NCBI GenBank assembly: GCA_004293445.1
Contig: RDYP01000001.1
Location: forward strand, 334,754-398,753
Origin: Verrucomicrobiota bacterium
GTDB taxonomy: Bacteria; Verrucomicrobiota; Verrucomicrobiia; Verrucomicrobiales; Akkermansiaceae
Reading direction: 5' to 3'
DNA: 64,000 bases
Below, piece after piece: positions 17,568-26,037 of this stretch. A program made the position numbers and the translations under genes. Positions within the stretch are counted from its first letter, which is position 1; each line of letters starts with the position of its first letter. The notes under the pieces are model-generated. The model saw only the letters and a list, made by a program, of their open reading frames with translations. It made no database searches and was not told where the DNA came from.

Positions 17568-20042
17568 TCAATCGATGGAGGCCTCGAAGACCACCTGATA
17601 AAATGCGCGAGATTCTGGATTCGGGTCGATGAACGTCCACCCAGCGCGCTCGTCCTCGGACATCAACGCAATTTGAGCACGAGTGACGGTGGCAATCCGG
17701 CAAGAGGGACGACCCAGTCCGGCTAAATCGGTACTGCAGTGCAAATGATAATGTCCCAAGGGCTTGAGCGGCGGGAATCGCAGCAATTTCCCGCCCGTCG
17801 GCAAGGACTCGCAATGCAGGCGAAAACCCGCGTCGTCGGAAGCGTCCTTCGGATCCATACGAAGTTCGTATTCATCGAAATTGTCCAACCCGCCAGAATC
17901 GGAATCCTCCCCTTCGGATCCTGCCAAACCATGGATGAGCAGCCATTCTTCAAAACTGGGGGGTGGAGCAGGCAGGACCTCAATCCCAGACAAGGTCGGA
18001 TTATTGACCATTCTGGGGAAGCCAAGATCAAGATGGCCATCGACCACCGTCACAGGAAAAGTGACCGTGCAAGCGGCATTGCCACCGACACGACTGAAGA
18101 TATCCAGCGCATCAAGCACCGACTGCCCCTCGGCGGTAATGCCAAAAACCCGCGCATCCGGCTGAAATAGCGCACTGACCACTTCGACGAAATGCAGGGT
18201 CACCTGATAGCTGCCGCTAGGTAATGAGAAGCCGTATGCCAACGAAGGCTGACTGCTGCTCACCGTCCGCCTCGTCTGATACAAGCTCGGTCTGATGCTA
18301 CCAGTGATGAGGTTTGAATACGATTTCGCGGAGCTTGCCGCGCCAAAACCAAAATCCGCCCGCCACAGCTGACCCTGTGGATCAACCCAATCGGTGCCAC
18401 TCCCCACATTGACCCGGAGTGGCAGTGTTGTCTGACCGCCGGTCCCCGCATCAGGCACGACTACTTGAACCAGAGCCCCCATCGACATGTTGCCCGCGGC
18501 ATCGAAGGCTGCGACCTCGTATTCAAAAACCCGGCCAGCCAGCAGATTGCGATCGATGTGAGTTGTGGAGGTTACCCGAGCGATCTCGACGCCATCGCGC
18601 AGAATCCGATAGCCGTTCACGCCGACGTTATCGGTCGATGCATTCCAAGTGAGAGTCGCATCCCCATCAACGGCAACGCAGATCAAATCCTCCGGGCGAG
18701 AGGGAGCTTCCAGGTCTGGAAAAGGATCACTTGTCGTTACCTCGATGACGGCAGCGACAGACGAATTACCGGCAGCATCGAATGCGGTAATCCGATAAAC
18801 GTATACAGTCGATGCCGACAGACCAGCATCGCGGAAACTCAGGGCCGAGCCGCTGAACACCTGCACGCCATTTCGCTGAATCACGTAGCGACTGACACCG
18901 ACATTGTCCGTAGAGGCGCCCCACGCCAGTAAAACGCTGTTTGGCGTGACCTCGCTCGCCACCGGATTGAGCGGTGCGGTTGGCGCCTGCGTGTCGCTCA
19001 CTGAAGCCGACGGATTGTAGTCGACGACCAACACGTTCGATAAGGAACTTCGTCGCCCGGCATCATCCACGAGGAAAGCGGAAAGGAGGTAAATCCCACC
19101 AACGGTCGTGCGAGTCATCGATACCGGAACGTCCACAAAACCACCCGGCCCGAGCGTGTATGGGTCGTATCCGAAGCCAATGACTTTGTTCACCTCATAA
19201 GGATCGATGTCGTAGCCGCCGCCCGGTACACCCGCAAGATACAAGGCAGCCGGGAGTTTCCAGAAACTGACCTTGGCCCCGGCGGGACCGTTCACCCGTA
19301 CCACGGGCTGTTGGGAAATGGTGAAGGGAGAACTCCGCCCCGAGACCGAAATCACGGGCGTTTCCAACTGATCTGCAGACAGCACAGCCATCGACGCCTT
19401 GTTCGCGCTTGTTCCCGGCACCCCGCCCGTCCGCGCCAACCGCACGGAACCGTCGCTGAACACGACGCGAATGGTCGCGCCGATCAACTCCAAGCCGGAA
19501 ATACTGGCGGAATGCTCGGGACCAGGACCCGCTGCGCCCTTGACACTCGTTGGATCGACATCCGCGGAAAACGTCATCCGGTCTCCAGGCGCGAAATCAA
19601 CACCCGGACCGAAGCGAATCAACAGCACATCATAGCCGTCTTCGCTGCCAACACCATCGTGAGGCGATTCGAAACTATGCGACGGCGTCCCACTGCCAGT
19701 AAACGAATCCACCACGAACGCTTTCCCATCGGGATCACCCGCAGTGCCCGCAGGATCGAAGACGACGTCAGGCAGCACCGCCGTAGAGAGATCGATCTCC
19801 ACCGAGTGAATCCGAATCCCTCCCCTGGACTCGTTCTCGATTTTAAAAGAGTCGCTCGAGTTCGTGCTAGAACTACTAAGGCTTCCGGAGTTGCTATTGA
19901 TTGTTACCCGCGCTGCTGCATCCAACGAAGCAGCGCTAGCCAGGGGCACCAAAAGACCTAGAGCTAAAAACAAAAAAGCGTAACTCGATCCGCGCGAACG
20001 CGAAAAAAGTGCACGACTGAAGTTAGGGGGGAACGCCTTCAT
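17568..20042 (-). CDS. secreted protein with FN3 and malectin-like domains and an STDL-type C-terminus (824 aa)
   Basis: Secreted protein with an N-terminal signal segment (about residues 18-38, ending ASAAS). A Ser/Asn-rich beta region is followed by two fibronectin type III domains (about 350-440 and 445-535, each with the pattern LTWNASTDNVGV). A malectin/carbohydrate-binding-like domain covers about 540-690 (LRVNVGSGTDWVDPQGQLWRADFGF, then YQVTLHFVE). The C-terminal ~130 residues (FEEWLLIHGL, an acidic DSDSGGLDNFDEYELRMDP stretch, then HLHCSTDL) match the C-termini of three large repeat proteins elsewhere in this window. No catalytic residues are seen; glycan binding or surface attachment is inferred. 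It has none of the TTTTAACGGGTAG elements upstream. Confidence 0.75.
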   Translation of the reverse strand: MKAFPPNFSRALFSRSRGSSYAFLFLALGLLVPLASAASLDAAARVTINSNSGSLSSSSTNSSDSFKIENESRGGIRIHSVEIDLSTAVLPDVVFDPAGTAGDPDGKAFVVDSFTGSGTPSHSFESPHDGVGSEDGYDVLLIRFGPGVDFAPGDRMTFSADVDPTSVKGAAGPGPEHSASISGLELIGATIRVVFSDGSVRLARTGGVPGTSANKASMAVLSADQLETPVISVSGRSSPFTISQQPVVRVNGPAGAKVSFWKLPAALYLAGVPGGGYDIDPYEVNKVIGFGYDPYTLGPGGFVDVPVSMTRTTVGGIYLLSAFLVDDAGRRSSLSNVLVVDYNPSASVSDTQAPTAPLNPVASEVTPNSVLLAWGASTDNVGVSRYVIQRNGVQVFSGSALSFRDAGLSASTVYVYRITAFDAAGNSSVAAVIEVTTSDPFPDLEAPSRPEDLICVAVDGDATLTWNASTDNVGVNGYRILRDGVEIARVTSTTHIDRNLLAGRVFEYEVAAFDAAGNMSMGALVQVVVPDAGTGGQTTLPLRVNVGSGTDWVDPQGQLWRADFGFGAASSAKSYSNLITGSIRPSLYQTRRTVSSSQPSLAYGFSLPSGSYQVTLHFVEVVSALFQPDARVFGITAEGQSVLDALDIFSRVGGNAACTVTFPVTVVDGHLDLGFPRMVNNPTLSGIEVLPAPPPSFEEWLLIHGLAGSEGEDSDSGGLDNFDEYELRMDPKDASDDAGFRLHCESLPTGGKLLRFPPLKPLGHYHLHCSTDLAGLGRPSCRIATVTRAQIALMSEDERAGWTFIDPNPESRAFYQVVFEASID

Positions 20043-20202
20043 CGTCTGGGGGGAGGACGGAATTGCTACGGAGAAAATCAGAACGAATGACTTATGTCCA
20101 TGGCAATGTACCTCAACATCACGACCTCACTCTCCTTCACAGCGTGACAAAATGCCGATTTCAGGGATGATTCCGGCGTTCCGACTTTCCAATTTGCCGA
20201 AG

Positions 20203-21414
20203 ATGTTCCGGAAATCCCTAGCCCTTCTTGTCGCCTTAGCCCTCTCCGCGGCCGGACAGACCACGGCACTCCGCGCCCTACCGGTGGATCCCTCCGAAAT
20301 CACGCCCGGGACCGAGCTTGATGCCGCACCGCTCCCCTCGCCTTCGATTCGGGAAATCACGCCGCTCGATGCCCAAAAGGTCACCATCGCCGAAACGAAG
20401 CGGCATCCGAACTCCGACGCCCCGAAGGGTATCGAAAATCTCCCCGAAGGCGACGACGCTGTGCGGCTCCAGATTTTCCTCGATCAATCGAATTTCGGAC
20501 CCGGGGTCATCGACGGCAAACCCGGCCGCTTCACCGTGCTCGCCGTGGATTCCTGGAACGAAGTCAAAGGCCACCTGGCTGGCGACCTCCAACCTGCCAT
20601 GGCGGCTGCCCGCCGTGCGATCCGCCACCCCTTCGCCAGTGCAGTGATCCCTGCAGTCAGCACGAAGTGGGTCGATAGCACCCTTTCCCACGACCGCAGC
20701 CAGCAGGCACAGGCAAAACGCATGAGCTACCGGAGCTACGCAGAGTTCATGGCGGAGCGCTTCCACACCGACGTCGATTTCATCCTCGAACTCAACGGCT
20801 CCAAAAACACTTGGGCCGCCCGACCCGGTGGTAGGCTCATCGTTCCGAATGTGAAACCTTTCCTCATCGAGAACGTCACCGGCACACGCCACCAAGCCGA
20901 GCCACCCATGTCCGAGCGCCATGCGGTCGTGGATACCCGCAACAACCAAGTCCGAATCTTCGAAGCCGCGCCGGCCGCATTGATGATCGACGAAGGGGAG
21001 AGCACTGAAAATACGATCGCCACCGAACCGACGAACCCTCCCGTGAGCAGCAAGCCGAGAGCAAACCGCGCGCTGGTCGCCTCTTTTCCCATCACCCCCG
21101 GCAAGCCTCAGTTCATCCACTATGGCGTCTGGAAGCTCAACAACAGCATCGAACTCCCCTTCTGGCGCTTCGACCAATCTCTGCTCGATACCGGCAAGCG
21201 CTCCGATAAGGCCCTCAACATCCCGCCAGGCCCCAACAGCCCGGTCGGCATCATCTGGAACGGACTGAGCCGACCGGGCATCGGCCTTCATGGCACCTCC
21301 GACCCCGAAACCATTGGCCGGGCACGCAGCGCCGGCTGCATCCGCCTCGCCAACTGGGACGCCATTCGACTCCCAACACTGATCCGCCCCGGTGCCACCA
21401 TCGAGGTCCGCTGA
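20203..21414 (+). CDS. L,D-transpeptidase (YkuD family, 403 aa)
   Basis: Periplasmic enzyme with a signal peptide (MFRKSLALLVALALSAAG, residues 1-18 onward). A helical N-terminal part contains a LysM-like stretch (YAEFMAERFHTDVDFILELNG, about 180-225). The YkuD catalytic domain sits at the C-terminus, with the signature GLHGTSDPETIGRARSAGCIRL and catalytic Cys at about residue 379. It would form 3-3 peptidoglycan crosslinks or attach proteins to peptidoglycan. I chose ATG 20203 because it starts the signal peptide; an in-frame ATG at 20152 lies upstream. It diverges from the FN3/malectin gene across about 160 bp. Confidence 0.9.
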   Translation: MFRKSLALLVALALSAAGQTTALRALPVDPSEITPGTELDAAPLPSPSIREITPLDAQKVTIAETKRHPNSDAPKGIENLPEGDDAVRLQIFLDQSNFGPGVIDGKPGRFTVLAVDSWNEVKGHLAGDLQPAMAAARRAIRHPFASAVIPAVSTKWVDSTLSHDRSQQAQAKRMSYRSYAEFMAERFHTDVDFILELNGSKNTWAARPGGRLIVPNVKPFLIENVTGTRHQAEPPMSERHAVVDTRNNQVRIFEAAPAALMIDEGESTENTIATEPTNPPVSSKPRANRALVASFPITPGKPQFIHYGVWKLNNSIELPFWRFDQSLLDTGKRSDKALNIPPGPNSPVGIIWNGLSRPGIGLHGTSDPETIGRARSAGCIRLANWDAIRLPTLIRPGATIEVR

Positions 21415-21459
21415 ACCCCGCCAAGCAAAGGATCCACCCAACTCCAAGCCAACCGCACC

Positions 21460-22521
21460 GTGCGCCACACCAAAGGATTCGTCATCCGCATCGTCCTCTT
21501 TTCCGCGCTGCTCTTCTACCTCGTCGGCGATCTCTTCGTCTTCGACGGCCCCCTTCGCAAACGCATCCAGCGCGGCCTGCCCGATAGCCCGGAATCGATC
21601 GCTGCGGCGAAGGCTCAAGGCGTGGTCGCTCGCGTGCTCCACCTGCCAATCCTCGCTTCGCAGCTCGAACGCGCGACCCTCGAACGCCTCTGGTTACGAG
21701 GAAAGACCTTAGACGAGCTGCCTCCCGCCCAACGCCGGATCGAACGCCTGGCAGCCCTCGACGAGTTGATCGATCACCAACTTCTCCGCATCAAAACGAA
21801 ACACAATGCGACGGAACTGCCCGTCTCCTCGGCAGAGATCGAAGATGCACGAAACCTCTTCGCGGCACGTTTCGAATCGCCCGAGGCGATGCAGGCCGAA
21901 TTGGCCGCTGAAGGCATCGATTCCGAAAAAGAACTCCGCCTCCGTCTCGGCGCACGCCTTCAACAATTGAAATACGTGGAAAGTCGAATCGCCCCATCGA
22001 TCGCAGTCAGCGACGAAGAGGCACGCGCTTGGCATGCCGAACACGCCGCCGAATTCCAGCACCCCGAACGCATCGAAGCCCGCCACGTTTTCGTCGCGAC
22101 GCTCGAGCGCGATCCCGAACAAGCCCGCAACCTGCTGCAACAGGCCCTCGATGAGCTCCTTGCCAAGCGCAAAGACTTCGCCGGCATCGCTGCCGAACTC
22201 AGCGAGGATGCCCGCAGCAAAGAAAATGGCGGCAAACTCCAATGGCTAAGCCGCGACCGGCTTCCTGCCGATCTCAGCGAAGCGCTTTTCGCCCTTCCCA
22301 TCGGCCAGCCCACGCTGATCCGTAGTAAGATCGGCTGGCACCTCGCGGAGGTCTCCGCCCGGAAATCGCCCGAAGCACGCGATTTCGAAGAATGCCGCAG
22401 CGAAATCATCGCCTCCTTGCAGGCGGTCAAACGCCACGATGCCACCCGCGCCTTTCGCAAAGCACTGCGCCAGCAAGAGGGCCGCTACATCACGGTCTTC
22501 GCCGACCAGATCAAGGAATGA
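21460..22521 (+). CDS. parvulin-type peptidyl-prolyl isomerase (353 aa)
   Basis: Envelope-associated SurA/PpiC-like chaperone-isomerase. One N-terminal membrane segment (about residues 8-28) anchors a helical chaperone region with a SurA-N-like stretch (about 75-190). The parvulin core follows at about 205-310: IEARHVFVATLERDP, FAGIAAELSEDARSKENGGKLQWLSRDRLP, IGWHLAEV. The start is GTG at 21460, 45 bp after the L,D-transpeptidase gene. The stop overlaps the next start (ATGA at 22518), so this looks like one envelope operon. Confidence 0.9.
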   Translation: MRHTKGFVIRIVLFSALLFYLVGDLFVFDGPLRKRIQRGLPDSPESIAAAKAQGVVARVLHLPILASQLERATLERLWLRGKTLDELPPAQRRIERLAALDELIDHQLLRIKTKHNATELPVSSAEIEDARNLFAARFESPEAMQAELAAEGIDSEKELRLRLGARLQQLKYVESRIAPSIAVSDEEARAWHAEHAAEFQHPERIEARHVFVATLERDPEQARNLLQQALDELLAKRKDFAGIAAELSEDARSKENGGKLQWLSRDRLPADLSEALFALPIGQPTLIRSKIGWHLAEVSARKSPEARDFEECRSEIIASLQAVKRHDATRAFRKALRQQEGRYITVFADQIKE

Positions 22522-23438
22522 GGATCGCTACCGTCTTCTGCATCCTCTTCCTGAGCCTAGGCTGTCGTCGCCCACCGCCCGCACCGGCGCGACCCAGCCC
22601 CACCACCTCGGTACTCGAACTGTCACTCGCCAGCTTCAATATCCGCTACGAGAACCCCACCGAACGGGATTGGCGATCTTGGCCCAATCGACTGGATCGC
22701 GTCGTCCGCTCGATCCGCGCCATGAGCCCCGACCTCTTCGGCATTCAGGAATCCCTCCACGGGCAGTCCGCCGACCTCCGTGCATCGCTGCCTGACTACG
22801 AATTCCACGGTATCGGCCGCGACGACGGCCACCGCGCCGGAGAGTATTCGGCCATCCTCTTCCGACGCGACCGCTTCGAAAAAACCGAGGGCGGGACCTT
22901 CTGGCTCTCGGATCACCCCGAGGTTCCGGGCTCGATGACTTGGGGCAACGAATTCCCCCGCGTTGTCACCTGGGTCCGCCTCACCGATCTTCATAGCGGC
23001 CGGGCTTTCCATGTCTTCAACACCCACTGGGACCACCGCAACCAATACTCGCGGGAACGGGCCGCCCCGCTGATCGCCGACCGCATCGACTCTCGGCCCG
23101 ACCCCACGGAACCCGTCATCCTGCTCGGCGATTTCAATGCGACCGAAGGCAATCCCGCCGTGGACTACCTCACTGGCAGACCCGTGACCCTCGCTGGCGA
23201 AACCATGCCGCGCTGGCGAACCGGCCTCGTCGATACCTTCCAACACCTCCACCCAGAGGTGAAAAATCGCCGCACCCTGCACTTTTGGGACGGCCACTCG
23301 ACCGGCTGGGCCAAGGTCGACCACATCCTTGTCAGCCGAGGCGTGCGAATCTCCAGCGCCGGCATCAGGATAGAAAAATCGCGCACCGAACAGCCCTCCG
23401 ACCACTTTCCCGTGTGGGCAAAAGTCCGCTGGCCCTGA
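22518..23438 (+). CDS. endonuclease/exonuclease/phosphatase family lipoprotein (306 aa)
   Basis: Probable lipoprotein, with lipobox LFLSLGC at residues 9-15. It carries an EEP-fold domain: LASFNIRYENPTERDWRSWPNR, GIQES with the metal-binding Glu, VFNTHWDHRNQYSR, VILLGDFNATEGNPAV, and a final SDHFPVWAKVRW with the catalytic Asp-His. The family includes nucleases, sphingomyelinases and inositol-phosphate phosphatases, so the substrate is open. The start at ATG 22518 begins the lipoprotein signal and overlaps the upstream stop; upstream in-frame codons read through the PPIase gene. Confidence 0.88.
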   Translation: MRIATVFCILFLSLGCRRPPPAPARPSPTTSVLELSLASFNIRYENPTERDWRSWPNRLDRVVRSIRAMSPDLFGIQESLHGQSADLRASLPDYEFHGIGRDDGHRAGEYSAILFRRDRFEKTEGGTFWLSDHPEVPGSMTWGNEFPRVVTWVRLTDLHSGRAFHVFNTHWDHRNQYSRERAAPLIADRIDSRPDPTEPVILLGDFNATEGNPAVDYLTGRPVTLAGETMPRWRTGLVDTFQHLHPEVKNRRTLHFWDGHSTGWAKVDHILVSRGVRISSAGIRIEKSRTEQPSDHFPVWAKVRWP

Positions 23439-23497
23439 ATCCAGCCGATCACAATCGGCTATCCACCCAGTCCCTCACCACCTAAATTCCCCGCGCC

Positions 23498-24754
23498 ATG
23501 GAATGGAACATCCTCGCACTCTTCATCCTCCTCGCGCTCTTTGCCCTCTGGAACTTGGATTTGATCGCCACCCTCCTCAATCTCAAGGCCCTCTCCCCCA
23601 CGCTGCCGAGCGAGTTTGCCGATACCTTCGACGCCGATCGCTATGCCCGATCCCAAGCCTACACCCGTGAATCCTCGCGCTTCGAGCTCATCCACGCCAG
23701 TTTCTCACTCTCCGCATTGCTGGCGTTCTGGACCGTCGGTGGCTTCGGCTGGCTCGATCAGTTCGCCCGCAAGCTTGCTCCTGGTGAAATCCTCCCAGGA
23801 CTTGTCTTCCTAGGACTCCTCTTTGTCGGCAACACTCTCCTTCAGCTACCCTTCGCGATCTACGATACCTTCGTGATCGAGCAGAAATTCGGCTTTAACA
23901 AGACCACCGCGCGAACCTTCGCCATCGACCAATTCAAGGGACTCTTGCTCGCCGCATTGCTCGGACTTCCCCTCGTCGCGGGTATCCTGTGGATCTTCAG
24001 CCACGTCGCCCACGCCTGGCTCTGGGCCTGGGGATTCTTCGTCAGCTTCCAACTCTTCCTCACCTGGCTTGCCCCCACTCTCATCCTCCCGCTCTTCAAC
24101 AAATTCACCCCCATGGCCGACGGTCCCCTGCGCCAAGCCATCGAATCCATGGCTGCCAAATGTGGATTTCCCCTCGGCGAAATCTCCGTGATGGACGGAT
24201 CCAAGCGCTCGACCAAAGCAAATGCCTTCTTCACCGGCTTCGGGAAAACAAAGAAGATCGCCCTCTACGACACTCTTGTGGAGGAGCAAGGCACCGACGA
24301 ATTGGTCGCGGTCCTCGCTCACGAAATCGGCCACTTCAAACTTCGTCACATCGTGCAGCGCCTCGCAGTTTCCATCCTCCAAGCCGCCGCCCTGTTCTAT
24401 CTCCTCGGCTCGACGATCGATGGCGGCCCCTTCTCCCGCGACCTCTTCGATGCCTTCGGCGTGGCAACCATTTCACCCCATGTCGGCCTCGTCTTGTTCG
24501 GGATTCTTTTCTCCCCCATCAGCCGCCTTCTCGGCATCGCCGCCGCCGCCTGGTCTCGCAAACACGAGTTCGAGGCCGATGCCTTCGCCGCCCAAGCCAC
24601 AGGCCATCCCGAGTCCCTCGTCAGCGCGCTGAAGAAACTCTCCGCGAAAAATCTCTCCAACCTCACTCCCCACCCCTTCCGCGTTTTCCTCGACCACTCG
24701 CACCCGCCGACCCTCGCCCGCATCGCCGCCCTTCGCGAGAGGTCAGCCCAATAG
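23498..24754 (+). CDS. M48-family membrane protease, Ste24-like (418 aa)
   Basis: Integral inner-membrane zinc metalloprotease. Several membrane segments occur (about residues 4-25, 68-85, 100-122, 150-170 and 175-200, and two more near 290-350). The cytoplasmic-facing catalytic motif HEIGHFKL (His 275) lies between them, and a later EFEADAFA supplies the third zinc ligand. The N-terminal CAAX-prenyl-protease-1 domain (YDTFVIEQKFGFNKTT) marks the Ste24 type. In bacteria such enzymes act in membrane protein quality control. It is followed 29 bp later by the aldo/keto reductase. Confidence 0.92.
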   Translation: MEWNILALFILLALFALWNLDLIATLLNLKALSPTLPSEFADTFDADRYARSQAYTRESSRFELIHASFSLSALLAFWTVGGFGWLDQFARKLAPGEILPGLVFLGLLFVGNTLLQLPFAIYDTFVIEQKFGFNKTTARTFAIDQFKGLLLAALLGLPLVAGILWIFSHVAHAWLWAWGFFVSFQLFLTWLAPTLILPLFNKFTPMADGPLRQAIESMAAKCGFPLGEISVMDGSKRSTKANAFFTGFGKTKKIALYDTLVEEQGTDELVAVLAHEIGHFKLRHIVQRLAVSILQAAALFYLLGSTIDGGPFSRDLFDAFGVATISPHVGLVLFGILFSPISRLLGIAAAAWSRKHEFEADAFAAQATGHPESLVSALKKLSAKNLSNLTPHPFRVFLDHSHPPTLARIAALRERSAQ

Positions 24755-24783
24755 ACCAGAAAAACAGCCAGCACCCCGTCCCC

Positions 24784-25800
24784 ATGCACTCCGCCGATCC
24801 CAACCGCTATGACGCCCGCATGCCCTACCGCCGCTGCGGGGACTCCGGACTCCTTCTGCCCGAAATCTCTCTGGGTTGCTGGCACAACTTCGGCCACGTC
24901 GACGATCAGCACGAAGCCCGAGCCATCCTGCGTCGCGCCTTCGACCGTGGCATCACCCATTTCGATCTCGCCAACAACTACGGACCACCACCCGGCAGCG
25001 CGGAGGAAAACGTCGGCCGCATCCTTGCCGAAGACTTCGCGGCGCATCGCGATGAACTCCTCATTTCCACCAAGGCCGGTCACGAAATGTGGCGCGGGCC
25101 ATACGGCGAATGGGGCTCTCGCAAGCACCTGCTCGCCTCCCTCGACCAATCCCTCAAGCGCCTCCGCCTCGATTACGTCGACATCTTTTACTCCCATCGA
25201 CCCGACCCCAACACTCGGTTGGAGGAAACCATGTCCGCCCTCGCCACCGCCGTCCATTCCGGACGGGCGCTCTACGTCGGACTCTCAAAATACCCGCTCA
25301 AAGCGCTCAAAAAAGCCGTCAGAATCCTCAAGGACATGGGAGTCCCTTGCACGATCTACCAGCCGCCCTACTCCATCCTCAACCGCTGGCCCGAGGCCGA
25401 AGGCATTCACGATTGGCTCGAGGAGAAAGGCATCGGATCCGTGGTATTCAGTCCCCTCGCCCAAGGAATGCTGAGCGGAAAATACATCGACACCATCCCC
25501 GATGGCTCACGCGCCGCCCGCAGCGATGGCTTCCTGCAAGCAAGTCAAGTGACTGCCCAGCTCGAGAAAATCCGCGCGCTGCATCAGATCGCCAGTGAAC
25601 GTGGCATCAGCCTCCAGCACCTCGCCCTGCGCTGGGTGCTCGACCACTCGTCCGTCACTTCCGCCATCATCGGCGCACGCAACGTCACTCAGCTCGACGA
25701 CTCCCTTGCCGCCCTTCAGGCACCCAAGCTCGATGTCGAGACCCTCGCACTCATCGATGCCATCTCACCGGCCCTAAAAAAGGACGACGCCGAGGCATGA
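24784..25800 (+). CDS. aldo/keto reductase (338 aa)
   Basis: Cytoplasmic NADPH-dependent reductase of the AKR superfamily, closest in feel to the L-glyceraldehyde-3-phosphate reductase (YghZ) group. Visible: opening strand MPYRRCGDSGLLLPEISLGCW, catalytic Asp-Tyr stretch FDLANNYGPPPGSAEENVGRIL, the conserved Lys in LLISTKAG, the His in DIFYSHRPDP, and the cofactor loop TSAIIGARNVTQLDDSL. I chose ATG 24784; the same frame stays open for 795 nt upstream, but that stretch is antisense-like reading of the M48 gene. Physiological substrate unknown. Confidence 0.92.
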   Translation: MHSADPNRYDARMPYRRCGDSGLLLPEISLGCWHNFGHVDDQHEARAILRRAFDRGITHFDLANNYGPPPGSAEENVGRILAEDFAAHRDELLISTKAGHEMWRGPYGEWGSRKHLLASLDQSLKRLRLDYVDIFYSHRPDPNTRLEETMSALATAVHSGRALYVGLSKYPLKALKKAVRILKDMGVPCTIYQPPYSILNRWPEAEGIHDWLEEKGIGSVVFSPLAQGMLSGKYIDTIPDGSRAARSDGFLQASQVTAQLEKIRALHQIASERGISLQHLALRWVLDHSSVTSAIIGARNVTQLDDSLAALQAPKLDVETLALIDAISPALKKDDAEA

Positions 25801-25871
25801 CTCGACGCCGCGTCCCAACACATCCGCAGCGCTTCCTTCAGCTCTCGCCTGACTCCTTTCATCGCTCCCTT

Positions 25872-25916
25872 AAAGCCCACTTCCGTACCGCTGAAACAAT
25901 CGCGGTTTCGGGCTTT
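25872..25916 (+). terminator. possible stem-loop terminator after the aldo/keto reductase
   Basis: AAAGCCC (25872-25878) and GGGCTTT (25910-25916) form a 7-bp stem, with an inner GAAAC/GTTTC pairing. No strong T tract follows, so factor-independent termination is uncertain. The rest of the 25801-26037 gap holds the first TTTTAACGGGTAG element. Confidence 0.35.
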
Positions 25917-25945
25917 GTAGCCTGAAATGGGGAAATGCTTCCCAC

Positions 25946-25961
25946 ACATTTTAACGGGTAG
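25946..25961 (+). promoter_or_regulatory. regulatory element copy 1 (TTTTAACGGGTAG)
   Basis: ACATTTTAACGGGTAG, 76 bp upstream of the sialate O-acetylesterase start. Its GGGTAG is followed after 7 nt by CTACCC (25969-25974), making a short inverted repeat. The 13-base core is identical in all five copies in the window. Confidence 0.7.
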
Positions 25962-26037
25962 CAGCCAACTACCCATCCGCTAATTTCACGTCCTTGCTCG
26001 AGCTCGTCTTGACCAGTCAATCCGCACCCTGATCGCC

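Noticed and set aside
23989-24783. N-terminal extension of the aldo/keto reductase frame by 265 codons
   Set aside because: The extension is Arg/His/Pro-rich out-of-frame reading of the M48 protease gene; the AKR fold starts near ATG 24784.
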